A model generated the notes under the pieces. The model saw only the letters and a list, made by a program, of their open reading frames with translations. It did no database searches and was not told the DNA's origin. A program made the position numbers and the translations under genes. 64,000 nt of DNA from Microbacterium helvum. Lineage in GTDB: Bacteria; Actinomycetota; Actinomycetes; Actinomycetales; Microbacteriaceae. The stretch is taken from contig NZ_JACXZS010000010.1 of NCBI RefSeq assembly GCF_014779795.1, forward strand, positions 62,001 to 126,000, read 5' to 3'. Shown piece by piece: positions 26,426 to 35,800 of the stretch (position 1 is the first letter of the stretch; each line of letters opens with the position of its first letter).

Positions 26426-26537
26426 CTGTCGAAATCGGCAACCGCTGTCGTTCTCGCCTCGCCCAGATTGCTCGCGCTGCCGAAATCGGCAACCGCGCCT
26501 GTTTGTTTCATGCGCGGATGCCGATTTCGACAGCGCG
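26422..26537. repeat. 19-bp inverted repeat plus a third direct copy
   Basis: CGCGCTGTCGAAATCGGCA (26422-26440) is exactly reversed at 26519-26537. A near copy, GCGCTGCCGAAATCGGCAACC, starts at 26474 in direct orientation. The outer pair could form a large cruciform. The remaining bases to 26652 show no gene. Confidence 0.7.
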
Positions 26538-26652
26538 AAGGATCCCGACACGCGAATGGACCGGGCCGTGGGGCGGGTCGGGCAGTCAGGCCGGGCCGGG
26601 CCGGGTCAGGCCGAACCGGAAGCGAGGTCAGCGGCCGCCGCCCGCGTCGGGA

Positions 26653-27567
26653 TCAGGCCTCGCCGACGAGCCGGAATCCGATGTGCGACATGCCGGTGTC
26701 CTCGGCCTGCGGCGAGCGCGCCGCGGGACGGAAACGCAGGCAGTAGTCGGGCGAGCACAGGTGCGAGCCGCCCTTGAGCACGCGGCGCGGGATCGACGGG
26801 AAGCCGTCCTGCGCGCTCGCGGCCGCCAGCAGGTTGGCGCGCTTGCCGGCATCCACCGGCTTGTCCGACAGCCGGAGGTGGCGCGGGGTGTAGAAGTCGG
26901 TGGTCCACTCCCACACGTTGCCGGTCATGTCGTACAGCCCGAAACCGTTCGGAGGGTACGAGCCGACGGGGGCGGCATCCCCCACTCCCTGGTTGTCGTA
27001 CGGAAAGCGGCCGAGCCACGAGTTCGCCTGCGCGACGCCGCCCGGGTAGGGCTCGTCGCCCCACGCGAACCGCTTGCCCTCGAGCCCGCCGCGGGCGGCG
27101 TACTCGTGCTCGACCTCGGTGGGCAGGCGCAGCCCCGCCCAGTCGGCGTACGCCTGGGCGTCCTCGAACGCGATGTGGACGACGGGATGCCGCAGCCGCT
27201 CATCGATCGACGACTCGGGTCCGAACGGCCGCCGCCAGTAGGCGCCCGGCTGCCACCGCCACCAATTGCGCCAGTCGCGCAGGTCGACGGGGCCGGCCGT
27301 CGGCGTGAACACCATCGCGCCGGGGACGAGGTCGGCCGGGTCTGCCCCCTCGAAGTTCGCCGGGTCGAGCTCGCGCTCGGCGACGGTGACGTAGCCGGTG
27401 TCGTCCACGAACGCGGCGTACTGCTCGTTCGTGACGGCATAGCGGTCGATGCGGAACGGTGCGACCTCGCGCTCGTGGACGGGCTGCTCGTCGGGGTAGA
27501 ACTCGTCCGAGCCCATCGTGAACGTGCCGCCGGGGAGCAGCACCTGGTCGTGGATCGCTGAGGTCAC
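26653..27567 (-). CDS. Formylglycine-generating enzyme (sulfatase maturase)
   Basis: Oxidises the active-site cysteine of type I sulfatases to formylglycine, using copper and oxygen. 304 residues. FGE-sulfatase domain: GGTFTMGSDEFYPDEQPVHE at the N-terminus, RLPTEVEHEYAARGG, NVWEWTTDFY, and the essential cysteine pair in GGSHLCSPDYCLRFRPAAR (Cys271, Cys276). Both cysteines are present, so it should be a true FGE and not an EgtB-like or kinase-fused relative. The gene follows the GAP protein by 18 bp. Its likely clients are the two CSPTR sulfatases of this window. Confidence 0.93.
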   Translation of the reverse strand: MTSAIHDQVLLPGGTFTMGSDEFYPDEQPVHEREVAPFRIDRYAVTNEQYAAFVDDTGYVTVAERELDPANFEGADPADLVPGAMVFTPTAGPVDLRDWRNWWRWQPGAYWRRPFGPESSIDERLRHPVVHIAFEDAQAYADWAGLRLPTEVEHEYAARGGLEGKRFAWGDEPYPGGVAQANSWLGRFPYDNQGVGDAAPVGSYPPNGFGLYDMTGNVWEWTTDFYTPRHLRLSDKPVDAGKRANLLAAASAQDGFPSIPRRVLKGGSHLCSPDYCLRFRPAARSPQAEDTGMSHIGFRLVGEA

Positions 27568-27585
27568 CCGACCACCGTATCCGGC

Positions 27586-28257
27586 CTAGAAGCTGCCGAT
27601 CCCCTTGCCGATCAGCGAGACGCCGATCACCAGCAGCAGGACCGCCATGATGATCGCGTTCTCTCTGCCGAGCCACACCCGCAGCGCGTCGAGCGGTCCA
27701 CGCAGCCTGTCTGCCGCGATCAGATAGCCGACCACGGGAACGAGGACGGTGGATGCCGCGAGCAGCGTGAAGATCGCGATCACGAGCACGATCTCACCCG
27801 TGTTGAGACCGGCCGAGCCGATGTCGACACCGGCGCCCGCCGCCATGAGCAGGTTCTTTGGGTTGATCGCCGACAGCAGGAAGCCGAGACCGAACGCGAC
27901 CGGGAAGGTCACCTTGTCGATCGCCTGCATCCACTTCGGCATCTTCGGCTCTTCGCCCGCCTTCGGGCGGCCGCGCCACTGCCGGACCGCGAGAAGCAGC
28001 AGCAGGGCGCCCAGCACTAGCTGGATCACGCCCTGGATCGGCTTGGAGGCATCCGCATCCTCATCGGGCAGCACCGACGAGAGCAGCGTGAACACCGTCA
28101 CCGCCACGATGATGCCGATGACCCAGCCGAGCAGGAACCCGACGCTCGTGACGCGCGCCTTCGGCGACAGCAGCATGAGGATCGCCGCGATCACGGGGAT
28201 GGGGCTGATCGCCACACCGAGGGCGAGGGGAAGGATGTCTCCGATGACGGCGCCCAT
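27586..28257 (-). CDS. GAP family (sulfolipid-1-addressing-like) membrane protein
   Basis: 223 residues, six predicted helices. The N-terminus LPLALGVAISPIPVIAAILML and the mid-protein FGLGFLLSAINPKNLLMAAGAG are the paired Pro/Asn motifs of the GAP/Sap family, related to LysE-type exporters. Mycobacterial Sap helps move sulfolipid-1 across the membrane. Here it is in an operon with the sulfatase maturase and divergent from a sulfatase, which hints at handling of a sulfated lipid or metabolite (inference). Confidence 0.85.
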   Translation of the reverse strand: MGAVIGDILPLALGVAISPIPVIAAILMLLSPKARVTSVGFLLGWVIGIIVAVTVFTLLSSVLPDEDADASKPIQGVIQLVLGALLLLLAVRQWRGRPKAGEEPKMPKWMQAIDKVTFPVAFGLGFLLSAINPKNLLMAAGAGVDIGSAGLNTGEIVLVIAIFTLLAASTVLVPVVGYLIAADRLRGPLDALRVWLGRENAIIMAVLLLVIGVSLIGKGIGSF

Positions 28258-28312
28258 GAGCGTGCCTCCTGGTCCGGAACGGTTCGGCTGTCGGACTCAC
28301 CGTAGCGGCTGC

Positions 28313-28342
28313 CGAACCGGATGCATCGATGCATCCGGTTCG
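28313..28342. promoter_or_regulatory. Perfect 30-bp palindrome between GAP-FGE operon and sulfatase 2
   Basis: The arm CGAACCGGATGCATC (28313-28327) is followed at once by its exact complement. It lies 55 bp from the GAP start and 89 bp from the sulfatase start, in the divergent promoter region. It could be an operator for both transcription units, since no gene end lies here for it to terminate. Confidence 0.55.
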
Positions 28343-28431
28343 CGCCGTTCCTTTCGCCCGCTTGGAGGAACGGATAGCGTCGGAAGGGCGCCGCGCCCTC
28401 GCGGCGCACCGGGAACGACGTAGGAGAGAAC

Positions 28432-30756
28432 ATGGCCGCGGAATTCAAGGGGACCATCAAGCTGGATGTGCGGGACTCGGTTCCCGACTGGGACCCCTAT
28501 CTGCTCCCGACGGCGCCGGAGGGCGCACCCAACGTGCTGGTGATCCTGTACGACGACACCGGCATGGCGTCGTGGTCGCCGTACGGCGGACGCATCAACA
28601 TGCCGACCCTCGACCGGCTCGCCAAGAACGGCCTGACGTACACGCAGTGGCACACCACCGCGCTGTGCTCGCCGACGCGCTCGGTCTTCCTCACCGGCCG
28701 CAACCACACGCGCAACAGCATCGCCTCGCTGATGGAGTCCACCAACGGCTTCCCGGGCAACTCCGGCCGCATCCCGGACGACTGCGCGCCGATGGCCCAC
28801 ATCCTGCAGGACAACGGGTACTCGACGTTCTGGCTCGGCAAGGACCACAACGTGCCCGAGCAGGACAACGCCGCCGGCGGCAGCCGCAAGCAGTGGCCGC
28901 TGCAGATGGGCTACGACCGCTTCTACGGGTTCCTCGGCGGTGAGACCAATCAGTGGTACCCCGATCTCGCCGAAGACAACCACTTCATCGAGCAGCCCTA
29001 CACCCCGGAAGAGGGCTACCACCTCTCGAAGGACCTCGCCGACCAGGCGCTGCAGATGCTGCGCGACAACCGCGCCTCGAACCCCTCCAAGCCCTGGTAC
29101 ATGTGGTTCTGCCCTGGCGCCAACCACGCACCTCACCAGGCTCCCCAGGAATACATCGACAAGTACAAGGGCGCGTTCGACGACGGCTACGACGCCTACC
29201 GCGAGTGGGTGCTCGGCCGCATGATCGAGCGCGGCATCCTGCCCGAAGACACCGATCTCACGCCGTTCAACCCGATCCCCGAGGACCAGGCGAACCCGGC
29301 GGACTACGTCAAGCCGTGGGACTCGCTGAGCGACGACGAGAAGACGCTCTTCCGCCGGATGGCCGAGGTGTTCGCGGGCTTCAGCGAGTACACGGACGCT
29401 CAGATCGGCCGCATCATCGACTTCCTCGAAGAGACGGGGCAGCTCGACAACACGATCATCTTCTACTGCGCCGACAACGGCGCGTCGGGCGAAGGATCGC
29501 CCGACGGTTCGGTGAACGAGAACAAGTTCTTCAACAACTACCCCGACGACCTCGCCGAGAACCTGACCCGCCTGAACGACCTCGGCGGGCCCGAGGCGTA
29601 CAACCACTACCCGACGGGGTGGGCGGCGGCGTTCTCGACGCCGTTCCAGATGTTCAAGCGCTACAGCCAGTACTCGGGCGGCACGTGCGACCCGATGATC
29701 ATCCACTGGCCGGCCGGCATCAGGGCCAAGGGCGAGATCCGTCACCAGTACCACCACGTCACCGACATCGTGCCGACGATCCTCGACGTCGCCGGGCTGC
29801 AGATGCCCGAGGTGTACCGCGGAGTGGAGCAGGCACCGCTGCCGGGTGTGTCGATGCGGTACTCGTTCGACGCGGCGCCCGACGCCCCGACGCAGAAGAA
29901 GCGTCAGTACTACAACATGATCGGAACCCGTGGTCTGTGGCAGGACGGCTGGAAGGTCGCCGCAACCCACGCGCCGATCACCGGGCACGGCCGCTTCGAC
30001 GAAGACAAGTGGGAGCTGTACCACGTCGACGAGGACCGCTCCGAGTCGAAGAACCTCGCCGACCAGTACCCCGAGAAGGTCAAGGAGCTCGTCGACGCCT
30101 GGTTCGAAGAGGCTGATGCCAACTACGGCCTGCCGATCGACGACCGCACCGCGATGGAGCAGCTCACGATCGACCGCCCGTCGTCGGAGCCGCCGCGCAG
30201 CCGCTACGTGTACTACCCCGACAGCGGCGCTGTCCCGGAGGGCGTCGCCGTCAACGTTCGGGGCCGGTCGTACAAGATCATCGCCGACGTCGACATCGAG
30301 GAGGGCGCCGAGGGTGTCATCTTCGCCCACGGCTCCCGCTTCGGCGGGCACGCGCTGTTCATCCAGGACGGCAAGCTGCACTACGTCTACAACTTCCTCG
30401 GCATCCCGCCGGAGCAGACGTTCGTGTCCGAGAAGCTCACGCCGGGCAAGCACTCGCTCGGCATGGAGTTCGTCCGCGAGGGCGCCGGTCCGAACAAGGA
30501 GTCGGTCGGCACGACCACCCTGTACGTGGACGACCAGGCGGTGGCGTCCGGCCCGATGCGGGCGCAGGTCGGCAAGTTCACGCTGTGCGGCGACGGCCTC
30601 TGCATCGGCTACGACAGCGCCGACTCGGTGAGCCGCTCGTACAAGACGCCCTACCGGTTCACGGGAGGCAAGATCCTCGGCGTCGCGGTGGATGTGAGCG
30701 ACGAGCAATATCTCGACCTCGAGCTCGAAGCGCAGGCGGCTTTCGCGCGCGAGTAG
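28432..30756 (+). CDS. Type I (formylglycine-dependent) arylsulfatase, copy 2
   Basis: 774 residues, colinear with copy 1 along the full length. LYDDTG is at 39-44 and the catalytic Cys79 in CSPTRSVFLTGR. YCADNGASGEGSPDG is in the second metal region, and a C-terminal LamG-like beta domain follows from about 600. No signal peptide, so presumably cytosolic. A strong GGAGAG Shine-Dalgarno precedes the ATG. Divergent from GAP-FGE with a large palindrome between. The two sulfatases differ most in the region after the catalytic motif, which may reflect different substrates. Confidence 0.93.
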   Translation: MAAEFKGTIKLDVRDSVPDWDPYLLPTAPEGAPNVLVILYDDTGMASWSPYGGRINMPTLDRLAKNGLTYTQWHTTALCSPTRSVFLTGRNHTRNSIASLMESTNGFPGNSGRIPDDCAPMAHILQDNGYSTFWLGKDHNVPEQDNAAGGSRKQWPLQMGYDRFYGFLGGETNQWYPDLAEDNHFIEQPYTPEEGYHLSKDLADQALQMLRDNRASNPSKPWYMWFCPGANHAPHQAPQEYIDKYKGAFDDGYDAYREWVLGRMIERGILPEDTDLTPFNPIPEDQANPADYVKPWDSLSDDEKTLFRRMAEVFAGFSEYTDAQIGRIIDFLEETGQLDNTIIFYCADNGASGEGSPDGSVNENKFFNNYPDDLAENLTRLNDLGGPEAYNHYPTGWAAAFSTPFQMFKRYSQYSGGTCDPMIIHWPAGIRAKGEIRHQYHHVTDIVPTILDVAGLQMPEVYRGVEQAPLPGVSMRYSFDAAPDAPTQKKRQYYNMIGTRGLWQDGWKVAATHAPITGHGRFDEDKWELYHVDEDRSESKNLADQYPEKVKELVDAWFEEADANYGLPIDDRTAMEQLTIDRPSSEPPRSRYVYYPDSGAVPEGVAVNVRGRSYKIIADVDIEEGAEGVIFAHGSRFGGHALFIQDGKLHYVYNFLGIPPEQTFVSEKLTPGKHSLGMEFVREGAGPNKESVGTTTLYVDDQAVASGPMRAQVGKFTLCGDGLCIGYDSADSVSRSYKTPYRFTGGKILGVAVDVSDEQYLDLELEAQAAFARE

Positions 30757-30773
30757 TCTCGCAGCATCGACGG

Positions 30774-30814
30774 CGATCGGCGCCGGGCCCGCAGGGGTCC
30801 GGCGCCGATCGGCG
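30774..30814 (+). terminator. Hairpin after sulfatase 2
   Basis: CGATCGGCGCCGG and CCGGCGCCGATCG arms around a short GC-rich loop, followed by GCGTTTCG. Just past the sulfatase stop and before the DUF2252 gene. Confidence 0.7.
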
Positions 30815-30848
30815 TTTCGGGCGAGGCATCCCATGGCACACTTTCGCC

Positions 30849-32249
30849 ATGACGACCGAGGGGCGCGAATCGCCGCGCGAGGACTGGATCGCGCTCGAGC
30901 CCATGAAGGCGCAGTTCGCGCGCGGCGAGCGACTGCGCGAACGGCTGCCGCGGCGCATGCTCGCCGAGCCGCCATCGGGCGAGCGCGACCCGATGGCGGT
31001 GCTGGACGCACAGGATGCGACGCGCGTGCCCGAGCTCGTGCCGCTGCGCTCCGCACGGATGGCCGAGAGCGCTTTCGCCTTCTTCCGCGGCACCGCGGCG
31101 CTCATGGCCGCCGACCTCGCGAACTCTGCGGGCACCGATCTGCTCGTCGGCTCGTGCGGCGACGCGCACGTGTCGAACTTCGGACTGTACGCCTCGCCGC
31201 AGCGCACGCTGGTGTTCGACCTGAACGACTTCGACGAGGCGGCGTGGGCACCCTGGGAATGGGACGTCAAACGACTCGTCACGAGCATCGTGATCGCCGG
31301 ACAGGCGAGTTCGCGCGACGAGATGGTCGTGAGGGATGCCGCACTCGCCGCGGTGCGGACCTACGCGCGCTCGCTGCGCGCCGGGGTGACGCGCAGCCCC
31401 CTCGACCGCTATTACGACCACTTCGACGCGCGCGCCGCCCAGGCCGCCCAGGCCGCCGCGGACGGCCACACCGCCAAGGCGCTGCGCGCGGCCATCAAGG
31501 ACGCCACCAAGCGCACCGGGGCGCGCGCGGCGCGTCGGCTCACCGAGCGCCGGGGCGACGGCCGCGTCGGCTTCGTCGAGGCGCCGCCCACCATGACCCA
31601 CGTGCGCCCCGAGCTCGTGACGCGCGTCGAGGAGGTGTTCGACGACTACCTGCGCAGCGCCAACACCGACATCCGCGTGCTGCTGTCGCACTACGCGGTC
31701 GTCGACGTGGTGCGCCGCGTCGTCGGAGTCGGCAGCGTCGGCACCCGGTGCTACCTGATCGCGATGCAGGACGCCGACGGCCACACGGTGCTGCTGCAGG
31801 CGAAGGAGGCGGGACCCAGCGTGCTCGCCCAGCACGGGCGCATCCGCCAGCCGCGTGCGGTGCAGCGATACATCGACAGCTACGCCGATGGCGCCAGGGT
31901 CGTCGCGATGCAGCGCGTGCTGCAGGCCGTGTCGGATCCGTTCCTCGGGCACGTCAGAGACGACCAGGCGCCTGGCGTGGACTTCCGCTCGTACTACGTG
32001 CGCCAGTTCCACGACATGAAGGGCGGCTTCGAGATGGACGCGCTCGAGGATCCCGCCTTCCACTGGTACGCCGAGGCGTGCGCGGCGACCCTCGCGCGCG
32101 CCCACGGGCAGTCCCCCGTCGCGGGGACGGTGTCGGGGTACCTGGGCAGCGGCCGCGCCGCGGGCGAAGCGATCCTGGAGTGGGCGCACGCGTACGCCGA
32201 GCAGTCACGCGCGGACTGGATGCTGTTCCGCGCGCACCGCGGCGTGTAG
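30849..32249 (+). CDS. DUF2252 family protein, copy 2
   Basis: 466 residues, with the same motif order as copy 1: ERDPMAVLDAQDATRVPELV, FFRGTAALMAADLA, CGDAHVSNFGLYASPQRTLV, FDLNDFDEAAWAPWEWDVKR and the Val-Gly-Val-Gly-Ser-Val-Gly-Thr-Arg loop. Soluble, no signal peptide. It has its own position after a terminator, so probably its own promoter. Two diverged copies in one island suggest related but not identical substrates. Function unknown. Confidence 0.88.
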   Translation: MTTEGRESPREDWIALEPMKAQFARGERLRERLPRRMLAEPPSGERDPMAVLDAQDATRVPELVPLRSARMAESAFAFFRGTAALMAADLANSAGTDLLVGSCGDAHVSNFGLYASPQRTLVFDLNDFDEAAWAPWEWDVKRLVTSIVIAGQASSRDEMVVRDAALAAVRTYARSLRAGVTRSPLDRYYDHFDARAAQAAQAAADGHTAKALRAAIKDATKRTGARAARRLTERRGDGRVGFVEAPPTMTHVRPELVTRVEEVFDDYLRSANTDIRVLLSHYAVVDVVRRVVGVGSVGTRCYLIAMQDADGHTVLLQAKEAGPSVLAQHGRIRQPRAVQRYIDSYADGARVVAMQRVLQAVSDPFLGHVRDDQAPGVDFRSYYVRQFHDMKGGFEMDALEDPAFHWYAEACAATLARAHGQSPVAGTVSGYLGSGRAAGEAILEWAHAYAEQSRADWMLFRAHRGV

Positions 32250-32267
32250 CGACGCGCGATGGCGGGT

Positions 32268-32291
32268 GGATGCCGGGCGCCCGGCATCCAC
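32268..32291. terminator. Perfect 24-bp palindrome, bidirectional terminator
   Basis: TGGATGCCGGGC and its exact complement between the convergent DUF2252 (stop 32249) and YjbR-like (stop 32293) genes. Same core as the hairpins at 3138-3161 and 4593-4620. Confidence 0.75.
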
Positions 32292-32292
32292 G

Positions 32293-32700
32293 TCACTCGG
32301 GGGGATGCGCAGCCAGCCACTCGTTCGCGACGCGCTTCGGAACCTTGAGCAGCCACGCGTCGGTCACGACCTCGCGCAGCAGCGCCGGGTCGATCGCGTC
32401 CAGGCGGACGAGGACGGCGGGGTACCCGTCGAAGTGCGGGATCGTGAAGAACGCGCCGGGATAGGTCTCGATCAGCGCGAGCTTGCCCTGCTCGCCGTCG
32501 GTGCGCACGCCCACCACCTCGCCCGGCGGCCACTCGCGGCCGAGCGCAGCGAGCTGCTCGAGGTCCCGGCCGCTCGGCCCGCGTTGCCAGACGAACACGC
32601 CGGTCGCCGTGCGCCACGTGAGGGCCCCGCGAGTGCCGTCGACACGCTCGGCCACCCCCGGAAATGTGAGAGCGATCCCACGTATGTCATCGAGCGTCAC
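32293..32700 (-). CDS. MmcQ/YjbR family DNA-binding-like protein
   Basis: 135 residues. It begins TLDDIRGIALTFPGVAERVD and has the GALTWRTATGVFVWQR and AIDPALLREVVTDAWLL segments of the YjbR/MmcQ fold (small double-wing alpha/beta). The fold is often annotated DNA-binding on structural grounds only. No ATG is available near the conserved N-terminus; GTG 32700 has GGGGA 4 nt upstream, GTG 32703 is next to it. Monocistronic by context. Confidence 0.8.
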   Translation of the reverse strand: MTLDDIRGIALTFPGVAERVDGTRGALTWRTATGVFVWQRGPSGRDLEQLAALGREWPPGEVVGVRTDGEQGKLALIETYPGAFFTIPHFDGYPAVLVRLDAIDPALLREVVTDAWLLKVPKRVANEWLAAHPPE

Positions 32701-32832
32701 CACGTCCCCATCATGCGCCTCGGCGGTCGCCGAGTCACGTGACGGCACGTCATCCGGTGTGGTGTACTGAGCACGACAGCACCCGACTGCGTCGCTCTGT
32801 GGTCCCCCGCGCAGAGCAAGAGGAGCACCGTT

Positions 32833-35800
32833 GTGAGCACTACGCATCGTCCCCGTCTGCGCCGGATCCTGGCTGCGACACTCTCCACCGCTCTGGCCGC
32901 CACCGGGGCCGTCGCCGTCACGGCCCTGCCGGCCGCGGCCGCGTACCCCGACTCGGTGAACCCGTTCGCCATCGCGGGCGGCTTCACGGTGTACGCCCGT
33001 GAGGACGCGCTGCTGCAGAACCAGGAGACCGAGGGCAGCATCGCGGTGGGCGGCACGGCGACGGTCCAGGGCAGCAGCGGGACGTACACGATCATCCATG
33101 TCGCAGCGGGCACCGGCGACTACGATCTGCCGACCGTCGACGGCGACCCCACTCGCCTGCTCGTCAACCAGTACAGCACCGACAGCACCGGCATCCTGCA
33201 GATCACCAGCGCCGGCACGACCGACCCGGATCTGTTCGGCGACCTGAAGATGGTCGAGCGCGACGGCCCGTGGCAGGCGTTCGCCCGTGCCGACTTCCTG
33301 CGACTCAACGAGAACCCGTCCAACCCCGACCAGACGCCGCTCATCGACACGACCCACCAGCAGTACCCGGCCGACGCCGAGCCGCCGACGGGGGCGACCG
33401 GCGACCACAGCATCTACACGGCGAACACGTCCGACACGGCCGTCGCCGACTACGTGGAGGCGAACCGCCAGGCGACGTGGGACCAGGCGGCCGCCTGCTT
33501 CGCCGACATCGCCGACCCGACGAACGGGATCGGGTACCCCGTGACGATCGCCGAGGACGCGGGCGACCGCGTGGTGCTCGGCCCGCTCAGCGCCGACCAG
33601 CCGAACGTGGTCGACTACGCCGACATCTCGGGCGCCTCGCTCATCCAGTTCTCGGCCGGGCCCACACCGGGCGTCGCCAATCCGCTCGTCATCCGGGTGG
33701 CGGCAGGCACGACTGATGTGGTGGGCGCGCGCGTCGACCCGCAGGGTGCGTATTCGCCCTACATCGTGTGGGACCTCTCGGCCCTCACCGGACCGGTCAC
33801 CGTCACGGCCCCCGACGGCGGCCGCATGGACGGCTCGATCTACGCTCCCGACGCCTCGGTGACCGTCACCGCCGCACCGCTGAACGGCCAGGTCATCGGC
33901 CAGGACGTGACGCTGCGCGGCGGCGAGGTGCACTCCTATCTCTTCTCGAGCAACATTCCGTGCGCGGAATCGAACGGCACGTTCGCCGTGCGCAAGGCTC
34001 TCTCGGGCATCGAGGACTCCGACCTGCCCGAGGGGACGACGTTCACGGTCAATTACCGCGCCGTCGACCCCGACGGCGCGGTGACGGTCGGCACGCTCGA
34101 GGTCCCCGCTGACGGGACTCCGGTCGCCGCGGGAGAGCAGTTCCCGACGGGGACGGTCGTCACCTTCGACGAGATCGAACCCGAGAGCGTGCCCGGGTGG
34201 GAGTGGGTCGACGCGACGATCACGCCGAATCCCCTCACGGTAGGAGTCGGCACCGCGGACGTCGTCGTCTCGAACACGGCGACACAGCTCACGGGAACCT
34301 TCAGCGTCATGAAGACGATCGATGACCTGTCGGGCGGCCAGCCCGGGCCGCCGTCCGAGGCGACCGTTCCGGTGACGTGGACCGCCTTCTACGGCGGCGA
34401 GCAGATCGATCAGGGCACGCTCGACGTGCCGTTCGACGGCACCGTCGTGCCGGTCGGCCAGCAGTTCCCCGTCGGCACGCGGATCGTGCTGACGGAGGAC
34501 CTCGACGGCATCGACGCACCCGACGGGTACGAGTGGGGAAGCGTCGGCTGGGATCCAGGCCGGACGTTCATCGTCGGCCCCGACGACACCGTGTCGGTCG
34601 AGCTCACCAACACGGTGACGCCGGATGAGTCCGCCCGCACGATCACGATCGTGAAGTCGGCGGTGGGGGATGCTGCCGACCCCGCCTACGGCTATGCCGT
34701 GAGCTACAACACCGACCCGCCCGGGACGCGCACGACCATGGACCTTCCCGTCGGCGAGCCTCAGCTCATCGATGACGTCGAAGCAGAGGCCGACACGCTC
34801 GAGCTCGCCGAACTCGTGCCGACGCTCGACGGCGACCCCGTCGACCCGTCCGCGTGGAAGCTGCCGGTGATCGCGGTGACCGTCGACGGCACCACGACGA
34901 CCTATACGCCGGCCGCCTTCGACGAGGGCCAGGCCGACCTGAGCGATGCGATCGTCGACATCCCTCTGCCGGCGACCGGTGACATCGCGATCGACGTGAC
35001 CAACGAGCTGCGTGAGGGCACCTTCACCCTCTCGAAGGCGTTCGAGGGCATTCCTGACGACCAGGTCCCGTCCGATCTCGAGTTCACGGTCGAATGGACA
35101 GCGACCCTGCCGACGGGCGAGGTGCGCACAGGGACGCTGCGCCTGCCCGGCGACGGCTCCGCCGTGGGGCCGGTCGACGACGCGGGCGACTCGATGCAGT
35201 TCCCCTACGGCACCGTCGTGAGCTACACCGAGGCCGTGCCGCCCGCCGTTCCCCATCTCTCGTGGGAACGCGCGCAGTTCGACCTGTCTCAGCTCGTCAT
35301 CGGCCAGGACGACCAGGCCGTCGTGCATTCGACGCTGACGAATCACGTCCTGCCTCTGCGAGGCACGTTCCAGGTGCAGAAGGCGCTGTCGGGCATCGAT
35401 CCCGATGAGCTGCTCACCGACTCGTTCACGATCGACTACGTGGCGCACGCCCCCGGCAGCGACGGCCCCATGCCGACCGCCGGACGTTTCGTCATCCCGG
35501 CCGACGGCACCCCTGCCGGTCCGGTCGACGAGGACGGCAACCCGATCACCTTCCCGAACGGAACGATCGTGTGGCTCTTCGAAGAGGCGCCCGATGCGGC
35601 CGCGCTCCCGCCGGGGTACGCGTGGGCGGGAGCGACCTGGAGTCCCGGCACCTCCGTCGAGATCGGCGTGGACGAGACGCCGGTGCTCGAAGTGACCAAC
35701 TCGGTCGTCGCGCTGACGCGCTGGGCGGTCACGAAGGTCGTCGAGGGCGACGGGGCAGGCTCGCTCCCGGCGGGCACGACGTTCCCCGCGAACTGGTGGC

